DNA from: Janthinobacterium sp.
Lineage (GTDB): Bacteria; Pseudomonadota; Gammaproteobacteria; Burkholderiales; Burkholderiaceae_D
Length of the DNA: 64,000 nucleotides
Direction of reading: 5' to 3'
Assembly: GCF_009923995.1 (NCBI RefSeq)
Contig: NZ_RFSK01000016.1
Location: 35,793 to 99,792, forward strand
Part shown: positions 24,375 through 34,000 of the stretch, one piece after another
Numbering within the stretch: the first letter of the stretch is position 1
Layout of the letters: each line of letters opens with the position of its first letter
Made by a program: the position numbers and the translations under genes
The notes under the pieces: generated by a model
Seen by the model: only the letters and a program-made list of their open reading frames with translations
The model's database searches: none
Told to the model about the DNA's origin: nothing

Positions 24375-25586
24375 ATGGCCATCACCCCGATCAGCGAATC
24401 ATCGTCTTCTCCCGCCGCAGCGGGAGCCGCGCCCTGGCATGCCCGCCACCCCGTCTGGCAGCTGGGTTTCCGCCCGTTCTACCTGCTGGCGGCCGTGTTT
24501 GCGGCCGTCAGCATTCCCCTGTGGCTGGCCAGCTACCTGGGCTGGATGCGGGGCGGCCTGCAACTGGGGCTGGGCTGGCACATGCATGAAATGGTCTTCG
24601 GCTTCGCCCTGGCCGTCGTCGTGGGTTTCCTGTACACGGCGGGGCGCAACTGGACGGGCTTGGCCACGCCGCACGGCGCGCCGCTGATGGCGCTGGCGGG
24701 ACTGTGGCTGGCCGGGCGCGTGGCCATGGCGTGCTTTCCCGGCGTGGCGGCGGCACTGGTCGACTGGCTGTTCCTGCCGCTGGCCACGTACCCCCTGTAT
24801 CGCGTGCTGCGCCGTTCGGGCAATACGCGCAACCTGTTCCTCGTCGGCCTGCTGGCACTGCTGGCGCTGGCCAATGGCCTGTATCACGCGGCCGCGCTGG
24901 GCTGGCTGGCGCTGGCGCTGTCCGTCCCCGTGCAGGCGGCCATCTTCATCATCGTGCTGATCGAGTCCGTGATCGGCGCGCGCGTCATTCCCATGTTCAC
25001 CCGCAACGGGGCGCCCGGCAGCACGCCCGTGGCCAGTCCGAAACGGGCGCTGGCGGGCGTGGCGTGCATGGCGGCGGCGGCCATCGCCTGGCTGGCGGGC
25101 GCGCCTGCGCTGGTGACGGCGCCGCTGGCCTTCTGCGCTGCCGGCGTCTCGCTGGCCAACTTGCTGGCCTGGCAGCCGCAGCGCACCTTGCGCGTGCCGC
25201 TGCTGTGGATACTGCACCTGTCGTACGCGTGGATAGGCATCGGCTTTGCGTTGCTGGCGGTCGCCAGCCTGGGCTGGCTGCCGGCCAGCGCCGCCCTGCA
25301 CGCGCTGACGGTGGGCTCGATGGCGGGCCTGATCATCGGCATGATGACGCGCACCACCCTGGGCCACACGGGGCGTCCCCTCAAGGCGGGCAGGGCGGAA
25401 GCGGTGATGTACTGGCTGATACAGCTGGGTGCGCTGGCGCGCCTGCTGGCCGCGGCGGGACCCGCGTCGCTGTACGTGCCCGCGCTGCTGGCGGCGGGGC
25501 TGTGCTGGTCGCTGGCGTTTGCCCTGTTTGCGCTGGCGTATGCGCCGTATCTGTGGCGCGCCAGGGTAGACGGGCGCGCGGGATGA
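24375..25586 (+). CDS. nnrS: NnrS-family haem/copper membrane protein
   Basis: The 403-residue protein has about 12 membrane helices and the family signatures HPVWQLGFRPFYLLAA, GWHMHEMVFGFALAVVVGFLYTA (in part), SVIGARVIPMFTRN and MTRTTLGHTGRPL. NnrS proteins bind haem and copper and lessen nitrosative stress made during nitrate or nitrite reduction. It closes the nitrate island, 134 bases after narL, with its own promoter region holding the shared motif and an NsrR-like site. This points to induction by nitric oxide. Confidence 0.92.
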   Translation: MAITPISESSSSPAAAGAAPWHARHPVWQLGFRPFYLLAAVFAAVSIPLWLASYLGWMRGGLQLGLGWHMHEMVFGFALAVVVGFLYTAGRNWTGLATPHGAPLMALAGLWLAGRVAMACFPGVAAALVDWLFLPLATYPLYRVLRRSGNTRNLFLVGLLALLALANGLYHAAALGWLALALSVPVQAAIFIIVLIESVIGARVIPMFTRNGAPGSTPVASPKRALAGVACMAAAAIAWLAGAPALVTAPLAFCAAGVSLANLLAWQPQRTLRVPLLWILHLSYAWIGIGFALLAVASLGWLPASAALHALTVGSMAGLIIGMMTRTTLGHTGRPLKAGRAEAVMYWLIQLGALARLLAAAGPASLYVPALLAAGLCWSLAFALFALAYAPYLWRARVDGRAG

Positions 25587-25592
25587 AGAAGG

Positions 25593-25721
25593 TCAGGAAG
25601 GGCGCCAGGCCAGCAGTTTCTTGATGTCCGGTGCCCAGTAGGACAGCGATTCGCCGACGACGAAGATCAGCATGCCTAGCATCAAGGCTCTCAACAGCAG
25701 GTCGCGCCACCAGATCATCAT
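25593..25721 (-). CDS. Small single-span membrane protein (42 aa)
   Basis: On the minus strand the frame from the ATG at 25721 encodes 42 residues beginning MMIWWRDLLLRALML, then GMLIFVVGES and ending KKLLAWRPS. One hydrophobic span (about 8-26) is followed by a short polar tail. An AAGGA sits seven bases before this ATG, which is why it is preferred over the in-frame ATG at 25733. It is convergent with nnrS, with six bases between stops. I do not recognise a family. Confidence 0.5.
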   Translation of the reverse strand: MMIWWRDLLLRALMLGMLIFVVGESLSYWAPDIKKLLAWRPS

Positions 25722-25733
25722 GGATTCCTTCAT

Positions 25734-25750
25734 ATAATTACGAGAATTAT
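25734..25750. promoter_or_regulatory. AT-rich inverted repeat upstream of the small membrane gene
   Basis: ATAATT-acgag-AATTAT is a perfect 6-base inverted repeat in an AT-rich patch that contrasts with the GC-rich surroundings. It lies directly before the two possible starts of the 42-residue gene and may be its operator or promoter region. Confidence 0.35.
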
Positions 25751-25800
25751 AACACTTGCATTTGAGAATTAATTTTTAATTGATCAACACCTGGCACCGT

Positions 25801-26181
25801 TCAAGCTTGCGCATCGTGGTATTCGGCCATGCCGCGCCGCACTTCCGCCTCCACCTGCGCCAGCAGCCGCACCGTCTCGTCGAGCCAGTCCGGCGCGGGG
25901 CGCTCCTGCTGGCGCGCCAGCGCTTCGAGCGCGACGAGGCGGCTGACGAGCGCGGTCGCGCCCAGCAGCGCCACGCTGCCGCGCAAGCCGTGGCTGCTGT
26001 GCACGATGGCTTGCGGCGTGCCGCTGCGCACGGCTTGCTCCAGCCGCGCGAGCATGTCCGGTGCCGTGTCGAGATAGGTCTGGCACAGCGCGCGGAACAG
26101 GGGCAGGTCATGGCAGGCGGCGTGCAGCAGCAGGGCCGGGTCGATGTGGCGGTAGGGCGCGGGGGACAAGGCCGGCAGCAT
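25801..26181 (-). CDS. Histidine phosphotransfer (HPt) domain protein
   Basis: The product is 126 residues and essentially one HPt four-helix domain. The phospho-acceptor is His64 in SSHGLRGSVALLGA, which fits the usual H-x-L-K/R-G-x5-G pattern. There is no other domain. HPt proteins carry phosphate between receiver domains of a relay. The gene lies 12 bases after the receiver/DNA-binding regulator on the same strand, so the two are probably partners. No hybrid sensor kinase is present in the neighbourhood. Confidence 0.82.
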   Translation of the reverse strand: MLPALSPAPYRHIDPALLLHAACHDLPLFRALCQTYLDTAPDMLARLEQAVRSGTPQAIVHSSHGLRGSVALLGATALVSRLVALEALARQQERPAPDWLDETVRLLAQVEAEVRRGMAEYHDAQA

Positions 26182-26193
26182 GGCAGCCCCGCT

Positions 26194-26826
26194 TCAGGCG
26201 CTGGCGCCGCGGCGCGCATGGGCGGCGCAGCAGGCGCGCAGGTAGCCGCGCAATTCGTCGTAATTGACGGGCTTGGCAAAGAACACCACGCCCTCCGGCA
26301 CGCCGCCCCGGTCTTCCAGCGCCTGCGGCGGCAGACTCGACAGCATGGCGATGTGCATGTCCGCCAGCAGCGGGTCGTCGAGGATGGTGCGTATCACTTC
26401 GTAGCCGTCGATGCCATCCATCATGATGTCGCTCAATAGAATGTCGGGTTGGTCGCGGGCGATTTCCATCAGCGCCTGATAGCCGTTCTCGCAGAAGCGC
26501 AGGCGCGCCGGCAAGCCCCAGGAGGCGATCTGCTGCTGATACAGGGCCCGTTCCATGGGATTATCCTCGATCACGAGGATGGAGGCCAGGGCATCGGCGC
26601 CGGATGCCTTGCCCGGGCGTGGCGCGCGCGTATCGCGCATATCCTGACTATGTTGTGTGTAGCCGCTCTTGTAGGCATGCACGGCCGCCACGGGGATGCG
26701 CCGGTGGCCGCCCCGGGTTTTCCACGCCTCGATGACGCCCGCTTCCACCAGCTGCTGCACGGACGTGACGGAAATGCCGAGGATTTCGGCAGCTTGTTGC
26801 GTGGTGCAGACGTCGGCAGCTTGCAT
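26194..26826 (-). CDS. Response regulator with N-terminal excisionase/MerR-like DNA-binding domain
   Basis: The product is 210 residues. Residues about 8-52 (TTQQAAEILGISVTSVQQLV, then RGGHRRIPVAAV) form an excisionase-family winged helix with the RGGHRRI signature. After a linker (about 55-82), a receiver domain has acidic Asp88, phospho-acceptor Asp133 (ILLSDIMMDG), Ser163 and Lys185 (FFAKPV). The DNA-binding part comes first and the receiver last, the reverse of common response regulators. It lies upstream of the HPt gene. Targets are unknown; autoregulation or control of gcd is possible. Confidence 0.85.
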   Translation of the reverse strand: MQAADVCTTQQAAEILGISVTSVQQLVEAGVIEAWKTRGGHRRIPVAAVHAYKSGYTQHSQDMRDTRAPRPGKASGADALASILVIEDNPMERALYQQQIASWGLPARLRFCENGYQALMEIARDQPDILLSDIMMDGIDGYEVIRTILDDPLLADMHIAMLSSLPPQALEDRGGVPEGVVFFAKPVNYDELRGYLRACCAAHARRGASA

Positions 26827-26909
26827 GGCGGACCAGTAGTGGTGGGGATGGGGTCATCATACGCAGGCGCTGCGTGGAAATCAAATTTACCAATTCCCAC
26901 GAATTGCCG

Positions 26910-27548
26910 TCAGCGCTGGCCGGCCGTGTCGCGCCGCCGGTCTTCATAGCGCTGCGGCTGCTGCAGCCGGGTTACCGCACTCGACAGTTCTTCCAGCGCC
27001 ACCAGCAAGTCCGCATGCAGGCGCCGCTGCGCCTCGATGTCATTGTTGAAGCTGGCATGCACGGCCGCGCCGGACAGGTGCTTGAGCTGCACCAGCCCCA
27101 GGGCCGCGCTGGCATCGAAGATTTCCTGCTCCAGCACGCGGGCCGGCGCCGTGCGGGCGTAGCGCAAGGCGTGGGCGATGCCGGCCAGGCGGTCGCGCGT
27201 CTCGGCCACGAACAGGGCCAGGATCTCGCCTTGCACCAGCCGGTCCTCGCCGAACAGGGCATCGAGGCGGGCCTGCTGGAAGGGCGGCGCACGCCGTTCC
27301 GCAGGGGCCGGCGCGGCTGCGCTGGCGTCCATCGTCGCCGGGCTGCCGTGCGCCGCCTGCAGCAGGGCGGGCAGCCCGCCGGGCGCCCGCGTGGCCGGCG
27401 GCATGCCGCCGCCGTCATGCCGCCGGCGCGGATGGCGCCACAGCAGCGCGGCGAGCAACAGCAGCAGGCCGCCCAATGCCAGCCCTGGCCGTATCAGGGT
27501 CATGCCGTCGCAGCGGGCCAGCAGATAAGTGTAGATGAAGGTGCTCAT
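26910..27548 (-). CDS. Membrane-anchored HPt-like protein lacking the phospho-acceptor histidine
   Basis: From the ATG at 27548 the product is 212 residues; a TTG five codons earlier is also possible, and neither has a strong ribosome site. An N-terminal membrane segment (about residues 18-36, LIRPGLALGGLLLLLAALLW) is followed by a basic, Pro- and Ala-rich linker. A four-helix C-terminal part (about 95-195) has the shape of HPt (DALFGEDRLVQGEILALFVA, then ASAALGLVQLKHL). The expected H-x-L-K-G block reads QEIFDA, so the histidine is absent. It lies 83 bases upstream of the regulator gene on the same strand. A docking or inhibitory role is inference. Confidence 0.6.
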   Translation of the reverse strand: MSTFIYTYLLARCDGMTLIRPGLALGGLLLLLAALLWRHPRRRHDGGGMPPATRAPGGLPALLQAAHGSPATMDASAAAPAPAERRAPPFQQARLDALFGEDRLVQGEILALFVAETRDRLAGIAHALRYARTAPARVLEQEIFDASAALGLVQLKHLSGAAVHASFNNDIEAQRRLHADLLVALEELSSAVTRLQQPQRYEDRRRDTAGQR

Positions 27549-27899
27549 GGCAGTGGCTGCCAAAGGCGGGCGCAGCGGAAGGTGGCGTGCGGCATGGTGA
27601 AACTCCTGTCGAAGACGTCGTGCTGCGCTTGCCGGCAGCGAATTAAACGTTTTTCACAAAAATCACGATTAACTCATTTTAGAGCAATATTCATTTAATT
27701 TGAGAAATTTATTTTTCCTCACGCTCAACGGGGCCGGCGTCCCCTGCGGGAGCCGATGTGGAGAAAAGCAACACCGCGCAAATAATGCGTTCTGGCGTGT
27801 GCCACGCTTTGTTAATTAGTGAAAAAATGTAATTGCCTTGATTGCCCGCAATACGGTGCGCAGCTGCGTACCGCCGACTTACACCTGTAAAGGAGCATC
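27549..27899. promoter_or_regulatory. Divergent control region before gcd
   Basis: The 351-base gap between divergent genes holds no convincing ORF. The stretch at about 27640-27720 is AT-rich, unlike its surroundings. A near-perfect 18-base palindrome (GGTGCGCAGCTGCGTACC, 27855-27872; core CGCAGCTGCG) lies 28 bases before the gcd start and is a candidate operator. AAAGGAG just before 27900 is the gcd ribosome site. GGGG...CCCC pairing occurs near 27730-27744. Confidence 0.5.
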
Positions 27900-30350
27900 A
27901 TGAGTGCCTCTCCCCGGCCTGGACCCTTGCTCATCATCACCGCAGTCATCTTCCTCCTGCTAGGCCTCGCGCTTGCCGGCGGCGGCGCCTGGCTCGTCAG
28001 CCTCGGCGGCTCCTGGTATTACGTCGTGGCCGGTATCGGCATGATAGTTGCCGGTGCGCTCGTGTGGAAAGGCCGGCGCAGCGCGCAGGCTTTCCTGGCG
28101 CTGTTGCTGTTCGCCACCCTGATCTGGTCCGTCATCGAAGTGAAGTTCGACTGGTGGCAATTGCTGCCGCGTCTCGATATCTGGTTTGCCGCCGCCGTCT
28201 GGCTGCTGCTGCCCTTCATCGACCGGCGCCTCGATCCGCCCCTGGCCGCCGGGGTGAAGCCGCGCGATGCCGGCAAGAGCGCCTTGCTTGCCGCCGTCGT
28301 CGTGACGGCCGCCGTGGGCGTGTTTTCGCTGTTCCAGGATTACTACACCCTGCACGGCGAAGTGCCGGCCGAGAACATGGCGGGCAAGCCCGAGGGCGAT
28401 TACGCGCCCGGCGTGGCGCCCAACGACTGGGCCGCGTACGGCCGTTCCGGCTACGGCGACCGCTACGCGCCGGCCGCGCAGATCACGCCGGCCAACGCCG
28501 CGCAGCTGAAGGAGGCGTGGGTCTACCACACGGGCGACTTCAAGGGGCCGAACGACCCGGGTGAGATCGCCAACGAAGTCACGCCGCTGAAAGTGAACGG
28601 CATGCTGTACATCTGCACGCCGCACAACATCGTCATCGCCCTGGACCCGGACACGGGCAAGGAGCTGTGGCGCCACGATCCGAAGATCAACCGCGACGCC
28701 TCCAGCTATCAGCACATGATCTGCCGTGGCGTGGCGTACTGGGACGTGAACGCGGGCCGCGCCAAGGACAACCCGGCGCCGGAAGCGGCCAGCATGGAAT
28801 GCCCGCGCCGCATCTTCGCGCCCACCATGGATGCGACCTTGATCGCCGTCAATGCCGACACGGGCGAGGCCTGCAAGAGTTTTGGCGAAAATGGCGTGAT
28901 CGGCCTGTACCACGGCATGGCCATGAAGAAGCGGGGTTTCCTGATGCCCACCTCGCCGCCGGCCGTGGCGCAGAACGTCGTGGTGATGGCCGCCAGCGTG
29001 ACCGACAATTTCTCCACGGAAGAGCCGTCGGGCGTGATCCGCGGCTATGATCCCGTGACGGGCAAGCTGATGTGGAACTGGGATGCGTCCAATCCCGACG
29101 ACACGGCGCCGATTGCCGATGGCAAGACCTACACCAACAACTCGCCCAATTCCTGGGGCGTGTCCAGCATCGATGAAAAGCTGGGCATGGTGTACGTGCC
29201 GATGGGCAATGAAACGCCCGACACGTGGGGCGGCAACCGCAATCCCCATGGCGAAAAATACAATAGCGCCATCGTCGCGCTGGACTTGGCGACGGGCAAG
29301 GTGCGCTGGGTCTACCAGACCGTGCACCACGATATCTGGGACATGGACATCGGCGGCCAGCCCACCCTGGTCGACATCGACACGCCGAAAGGCAAGGTGC
29401 CGTCCGTGGTCGCCACGACCAAGCGGGGCGACATCTACGTGATCGACCGGCGCGACGGCAGCCTGGTGGTGCCGGCGCCGGAAAAACCCGTGCCGACCGC
29501 CAACGCGGCGCCTGGTGACAAGCTGTCGCCCACGCAGCCGTTCTCGGCGCTCACCTTCCTGCCCGAGAAGCACATCAGCGAGACGGACATGTGGGGCACG
29601 ACGCCGTTCGACCAGCTGGCGTGCCGCATCATCTTCCGCCAGCACCGCTACGAGGGGCCGTTCACGCCGCAGACGGTGGCCGAAGGCAAGATCAAGGGCG
29701 CCATCATCTCGCCGGGCCCGCTGGGCATCTTCGAGTGGGGCGGCGCGGCCGTCGATCCGGGTCGTCAATTGCTGTTGGTCAACCCCGACTACATGGGCTT
29801 CCTGGAACGCCTGGTGCCGCGCGCGCAAGCCAATGCGCCGGGCGGCACGGGCACGGAAATGGGCTTGCAGCCGCAGACGGGCGTGCCATTCGCCGTGGAA
29901 ATCAAGCCTTTCCTGTCGCCGCTGGGCTTCCCTTGCCAGGCGCCGCCCTGGGGCTACGTGGCTGCCGTCGATCTGCGCACGATGAAGAAAGTGTGGATGC
30001 ACAAGAACGGCACCACGCGCGACAGCGCCCCCGTGCCCATCGCCTTGCCGCTGGGCGTGCCCAGCCTGGGCGGCATCAGCACCACGGGCGGCGGCGTGGC
30101 GTTTTTGAGCAGCACGCTCGACTACTACATCCGCGGCTATGACGTGCGCAATGGCAAGACCGTGTGGAAAGCCCGCCTGCCGGCCGGCGGCCAGGCCACG
30201 CCGATGAGCTATGTCTCCGACAAGACGGGCAAGCAATATGTGGTGGTGATGGCCGGCGGCCACGGTTCGCTGGGCACGAAGATGGGCGACAGCCTGGTGG
30301 CGTTTGCCTTGCCGGACGAGGCGGTGAAGGAGGGGGGCAGGACGAAGTAG
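27900..30350 (+). CDS. gcd: Membrane-bound PQQ-dependent dehydrogenase, glucose/quinate family
   Basis: The product is 816 residues, as expected for quinoprotein glucose dehydrogenase (about 800). Residues 1-145 contain five membrane helices that bind ubiquinone; the rest is an eight-bladed propeller in the periplasm that holds PQQ and calcium. Visible signatures are NDWAAYGRSGYGDRYAP, AWVYHTGD, VTPLKVNGMLYICTPHN, YQTVHHDIWDMDIGGQP and GGISTTGGGV. It oxidises aldoses such as glucose to gluconate outside the cytoplasm and passes electrons to the quinone pool. Quinate or shikimate as substrate cannot be excluded. The start follows a strong AAAGGAG. Confidence 0.88.
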   Translation: MSASPRPGPLLIITAVIFLLLGLALAGGGAWLVSLGGSWYYVVAGIGMIVAGALVWKGRRSAQAFLALLLFATLIWSVIEVKFDWWQLLPRLDIWFAAAVWLLLPFIDRRLDPPLAAGVKPRDAGKSALLAAVVVTAAVGVFSLFQDYYTLHGEVPAENMAGKPEGDYAPGVAPNDWAAYGRSGYGDRYAPAAQITPANAAQLKEAWVYHTGDFKGPNDPGEIANEVTPLKVNGMLYICTPHNIVIALDPDTGKELWRHDPKINRDASSYQHMICRGVAYWDVNAGRAKDNPAPEAASMECPRRIFAPTMDATLIAVNADTGEACKSFGENGVIGLYHGMAMKKRGFLMPTSPPAVAQNVVVMAASVTDNFSTEEPSGVIRGYDPVTGKLMWNWDASNPDDTAPIADGKTYTNNSPNSWGVSSIDEKLGMVYVPMGNETPDTWGGNRNPHGEKYNSAIVALDLATGKVRWVYQTVHHDIWDMDIGGQPTLVDIDTPKGKVPSVVATTKRGDIYVIDRRDGSLVVPAPEKPVPTANAAPGDKLSPTQPFSALTFLPEKHISETDMWGTTPFDQLACRIIFRQHRYEGPFTPQTVAEGKIKGAIISPGPLGIFEWGGAAVDPGRQLLLVNPDYMGFLERLVPRAQANAPGGTGTEMGLQPQTGVPFAVEIKPFLSPLGFPCQAPPWGYVAAVDLRTMKKVWMHKNGTTRDSAPVPIALPLGVPSLGGISTTGGGVAFLSSTLDYYIRGYDVRNGKTVWKARLPAGGQATPMSYVSDKTGKQYVVVMAGGHGSLGTKMGDSLVAFALPDEAVKEGGRTK

Positions 30351-30466
30351 GGCGGTGACGGCGCGGCGCCATCATGCGGATGGTGCCGCGCTGGTCGTGC
30401 TTTCCTGCAAAAAGCATCAGCTGGTTTTCCAGCGGGACGAAGGGGGGGGCGGCCGGCGCGGTATCG

Positions 30467-30904
30467 TCAGGCGCCGTGGCTGCCTGTCTCGTGGCGCCGC
30501 TCGGCATAGGCTTTCAGCGACTGCATCGTGCGGGGCAGGCCTGCCCTGACCTGCCTGGCCACGCCTGGCCCGAACAGAAAGGCGAGGGGACCGGTAAACC
30601 ACACGCGGTGCAGGACGTCCGAACCGCCATTGGCCGCCGCTACCGTATGCTCGAAATGCAGGCGAAACAGGGGGATGTAGCCCTCGACGGTGAACGACTG
30701 GCCCTGCGAGCGCTCCGTCACGACCATGGGGATGCCCATGCCCTTGCTGGGAACGATGCGGCCCTTGGTGCCGACGGCGAACGGCCCGTCGAGCCGGGCC
30801 TGCTTGGTGTCCGGGTCCCACCGGTGCCATTGATCGACCTCGCTCCAGATCTGGTCGATGAGCAGGGGCGGGACGGGGATATGGATGCGTTCTTCGATCT
30901 GCAT
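30467..30904 (-). CDS. SRPBCC-family (START/Bet v 1-like) protein
   Basis: The preferred ATG at 30904 gives 145 residues beginning MQIEERIHIPVPP; an upstream start at 30976 would add 24 residues but is less typical. The fold is indicated by DQIWSEVDQWHRWDPDTKQA near the N-terminus, the usual polyketide-cyclase/dehydrase opening, and by HRVWFTGPLAFLFGPGVARQ with a long C-terminal helix. These proteins bind hydrophobic ligands; the ligand here is unknown. It is convergent with gcd, and the 116-base gap shows no clear terminator. Confidence 0.72.
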   Translation of the reverse strand: MQIEERIHIPVPPLLIDQIWSEVDQWHRWDPDTKQARLDGPFAVGTKGRIVPSKGMGIPMVVTERSQGQSFTVEGYIPLFRLHFEHTVAAANGGSDVLHRVWFTGPLAFLFGPGVARQVRAGLPRTMQSLKAYAERRHETGSHGA

Positions 30905-31032
30905 GAGCGGCAGGATCTCCTTGTCATTGTGGTGAAAGTCACCAACCTTGAGCCCGCCGCAGCGTAGCGCCTGCACGCATTATGTCCCCGAACAGACATT
31001 GCCGCAAAAGAATTATTGCAGCAATGCTAATT

Positions 31033-34000
31033 CTATTTCGCCGCCAATCCCAGCTTCAGTCCCACCAGCTTGCCCGGTGCCGCGTCCGTTTTTTCCGGCG
31101 CGCCCGCGCTGACGCGGGACGCCGGCGTGCCGTCCTGCTGCAGGGCGGCAAGAATTGCCGCGCTGCGCTGGCTGCCCAGCTTGCTGAGCGCATCGGCCGG
31201 CAGCGGCTGCTTCGCTTCCAGCTGCTCGCGCAAGCCCTTGTAGAACGCGCCCGTGTCGGCCACTTGCGGTTCGCCTTCGATCAGCTTGCCCAGGCGTTGC
31301 CAGACGGGGATTTTGGCCGCCGCGGCTGGCGCCGTGGCATCCGCCGAGGCGCTGGCGGATGCGGCAGGAGATGCCGCTTCCGCCGCCTTCTTCTGCTTGT
31401 CCAGCTCGGCCTTGCCGAAGCGTTCCGCGTACAGGTCGCGCAGGGCGCCCCGCACCTTGCGTTCGCCCAGGTTCAGCGGACCCGGCTCTTCGCCCGCTTC
31501 CAGCTTGATGCCGGCCTTGGCGGCGACGGCGCGGCGCACGGCCTGGGCGCGCAGGGCGGCCGCATCCGTGTCGCTGTACTGGGCCGGCACGGCCAGCTTC
31601 AGCTGTTCGCGTTTGGCGAGGATCTGCGCCACCTGCTTGAGCTTTTCCCGCTCGGGCGGCAGCAGCACGGCGCTACCCGCATCGAAATCGATGGCTTCGA
31701 GCTTGTCGGCGCTGATGCCCAGCAAGTTGCCCAGGGCGCGGAACGGCGCCGTGACGATCTTCGTCAGCACATTGCCCACGGCCTTCCAGATCAGGGCGCC
31801 ATAGCTGAACTGCGGGTCGCTCATGTCGCCCGACACGGGCAAGCCCAGGTCGATGCGCCCGTCGCTGTCCTTGAGGATGGCCAGCGCCAGTTCCAGCGGC
31901 AGTTTCAAGGCGTCCGGGCTGTCGATGCGCTCGCCCAGGGTCAGCTTGTCGAGCACGATCTGGTTGGTGCCGTCCAGCTGGCGGTTGCGCACCTTGTACT
32001 GCAAGTCCAGTGAAATCTTGCCTTCCGCCACCTTATAGCCCGCAAACTTCATCGTGTACGGCGAAGCGGACACCATGTCGACGTTCTTGAACACGACGTT
32101 CAAGTCCGTGTTGTCGGTCGGGGCGAAGGGATTCAATTGCCCGCGCACGCGGGCCAGGCCGAATTCGTCGATGCGGCCGTCCAGTTCGATCTGGCTGCGC
32201 GCATCGCGCTTCGTCGACAGGCCCGTGACGACGCCATTCAATTCATAGATCTTGGCGGCGAACTGGGGCCGCAGGCTGAGGTCGGCGAAGTCCAGCTTGG
32301 CATTCTGCAGGCGCACGCGGCGCACGCGCACGGGGAAGGCGGCGTCGGCTGCCGATGCAGCGGCGGCCACGGCGGGCGCTGGCATGGCCGGCTCCGGCGC
32401 TTTCACCAGCAGGCGCTGCGCGTTCAGGCTGCGGTCGTTTTCGATGATCAGCTGGGCGTTCGGCTCGACCACGCGCAGTTCGGGGATGTCGATGAAATCG
32501 GGACCCACGCTGGCCGTCAGCTTGTCGGCGCGCACGCTTTTCCACGAGGCGAAGCGCTTGCCATCCGTTTCATTGAGCACGAGGCCGGCGATATCCACGC
32601 CGCCCACGTAGCGCACCTTGGGCGCCTTCGGCGCGCCGCCGCTCGTCGTCAGGCGGCCGCTGCCGGAGAGGGTGCCGCCCGCCAGCTTCAGTTTCAGATG
32701 CTGCGCCAGCAAGGGCTGTACGGGCGCCAGGGTCAGCTGTTTCAGGTTCAGCTGCGCATCGACGGCGGCCGTGCCGGGCACGAACTTGCCGCTGGCCGTG
32801 AGCAAGCCGCCTTCGCGCAGGCCCACGCCCAGCTCGAACGGCAGCGCCTGCTTCATGTCGTTGCTGACGTTTTGCAGGGACAGGCGTGCATCCTGCAGGT
32901 TGCCCTTGATGCCCGTGCCCGCATCGTCGAACCGGGCGCCGACCTTGCTCAGTTCTACCTTGTCCACCTTGGTGGTCCAGGGCGCGGCAGGGGCCTGCGT
33001 GCCCGCGTCGGCCTTGGCGGAAGCAAACACGGGCAGTTTTTGCGCGATCGCAAACTGGCCCTGGCGGTTGCGTGCCAGGTCGATCTGCGCGCCGCTGGCC
33101 GTCACGGCACCCAGGTGCACGCTGCGCGCCGCCAGGTCGACCGTGCCATCCTCGAAGCCCAGCCGGGCCAGCTTGAACGGGGTTTGCGCGCCCCGCTGCA
33201 TGGCCAGGTCGGCCAGGGCAAAGCTGGCGCCGTCCAGGCGCACGCTGTTGCCTGTTGGCGCCTGCTGCAGGGCCATCTTCAGCTTCAGCTGCAGCTGCCT
33301 GGCGCTCAGTTGCAGGGCCGGAGAGACGGTTTCATCGATGGCGGACACGTCCACATTGGCCAGGGCCAGCTGCTGTAAGTCCACCTTCCACTTGCCCGGC
33401 TTGGCGGCGGCGGGCGTGGCGGCGGCCGATGACGCAGGTGAGGAATTGCCTGGCAGCATCAGGTTCGCCACGTCGATCTCGCCCTTGCTGTCGCGGCGCA
33501 CGGCCACCTTGCCGCCGTACAGGTTGATCTTGTCGACCGTGACGCTCTGGCGCGCCAGGTCCGCGTTCACGCCGGCAATGCCCAGGGTATCGAGCGACGT
33601 AAAGGCTGCGCCCTTTCCGTCGCGCACCAGCGCCAGGTCGCGCAGGGCCAGGCCGGCGCCTTTCACGGTCGCTTCCAGCTTGCCGTCCGCATACGAAAAG
33701 GCGTAGGGCAGGCGGGCCGACAGCTTGCCGCTCGTCACGCTGGCGCGCGTGTAGGCTTTCAGGTAGGCGGCCAGGCCGGGCAGGGAAGCGTCGTTCAGGA
33801 TCAGCTCGCCGTCGCCGCGGATGGGGTTCAATGATGCCGTGCCGCGCCAGTGCAGCTTGCCGCCGCGCGCCGCATCGGCGCTGAGGCTGTAGCTGCCGTT
33901 GGCGTCGGGCAGGGTCGAAATATTGTCGAGCGTGAAGTCGATGGGCGTGAAGTTGTCCGCATAGCCCGCCTTCTGGTCTTGCCAGTCCACCTTGCCCTGT

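Noticed and set aside
27960..30263. A 767-codon minus-strand open frame opposite gcd.
   Set aside because: It is rich in His, Arg and Gly without hydrophobic core patterns; a mirror of the PQQ dehydrogenase gene.
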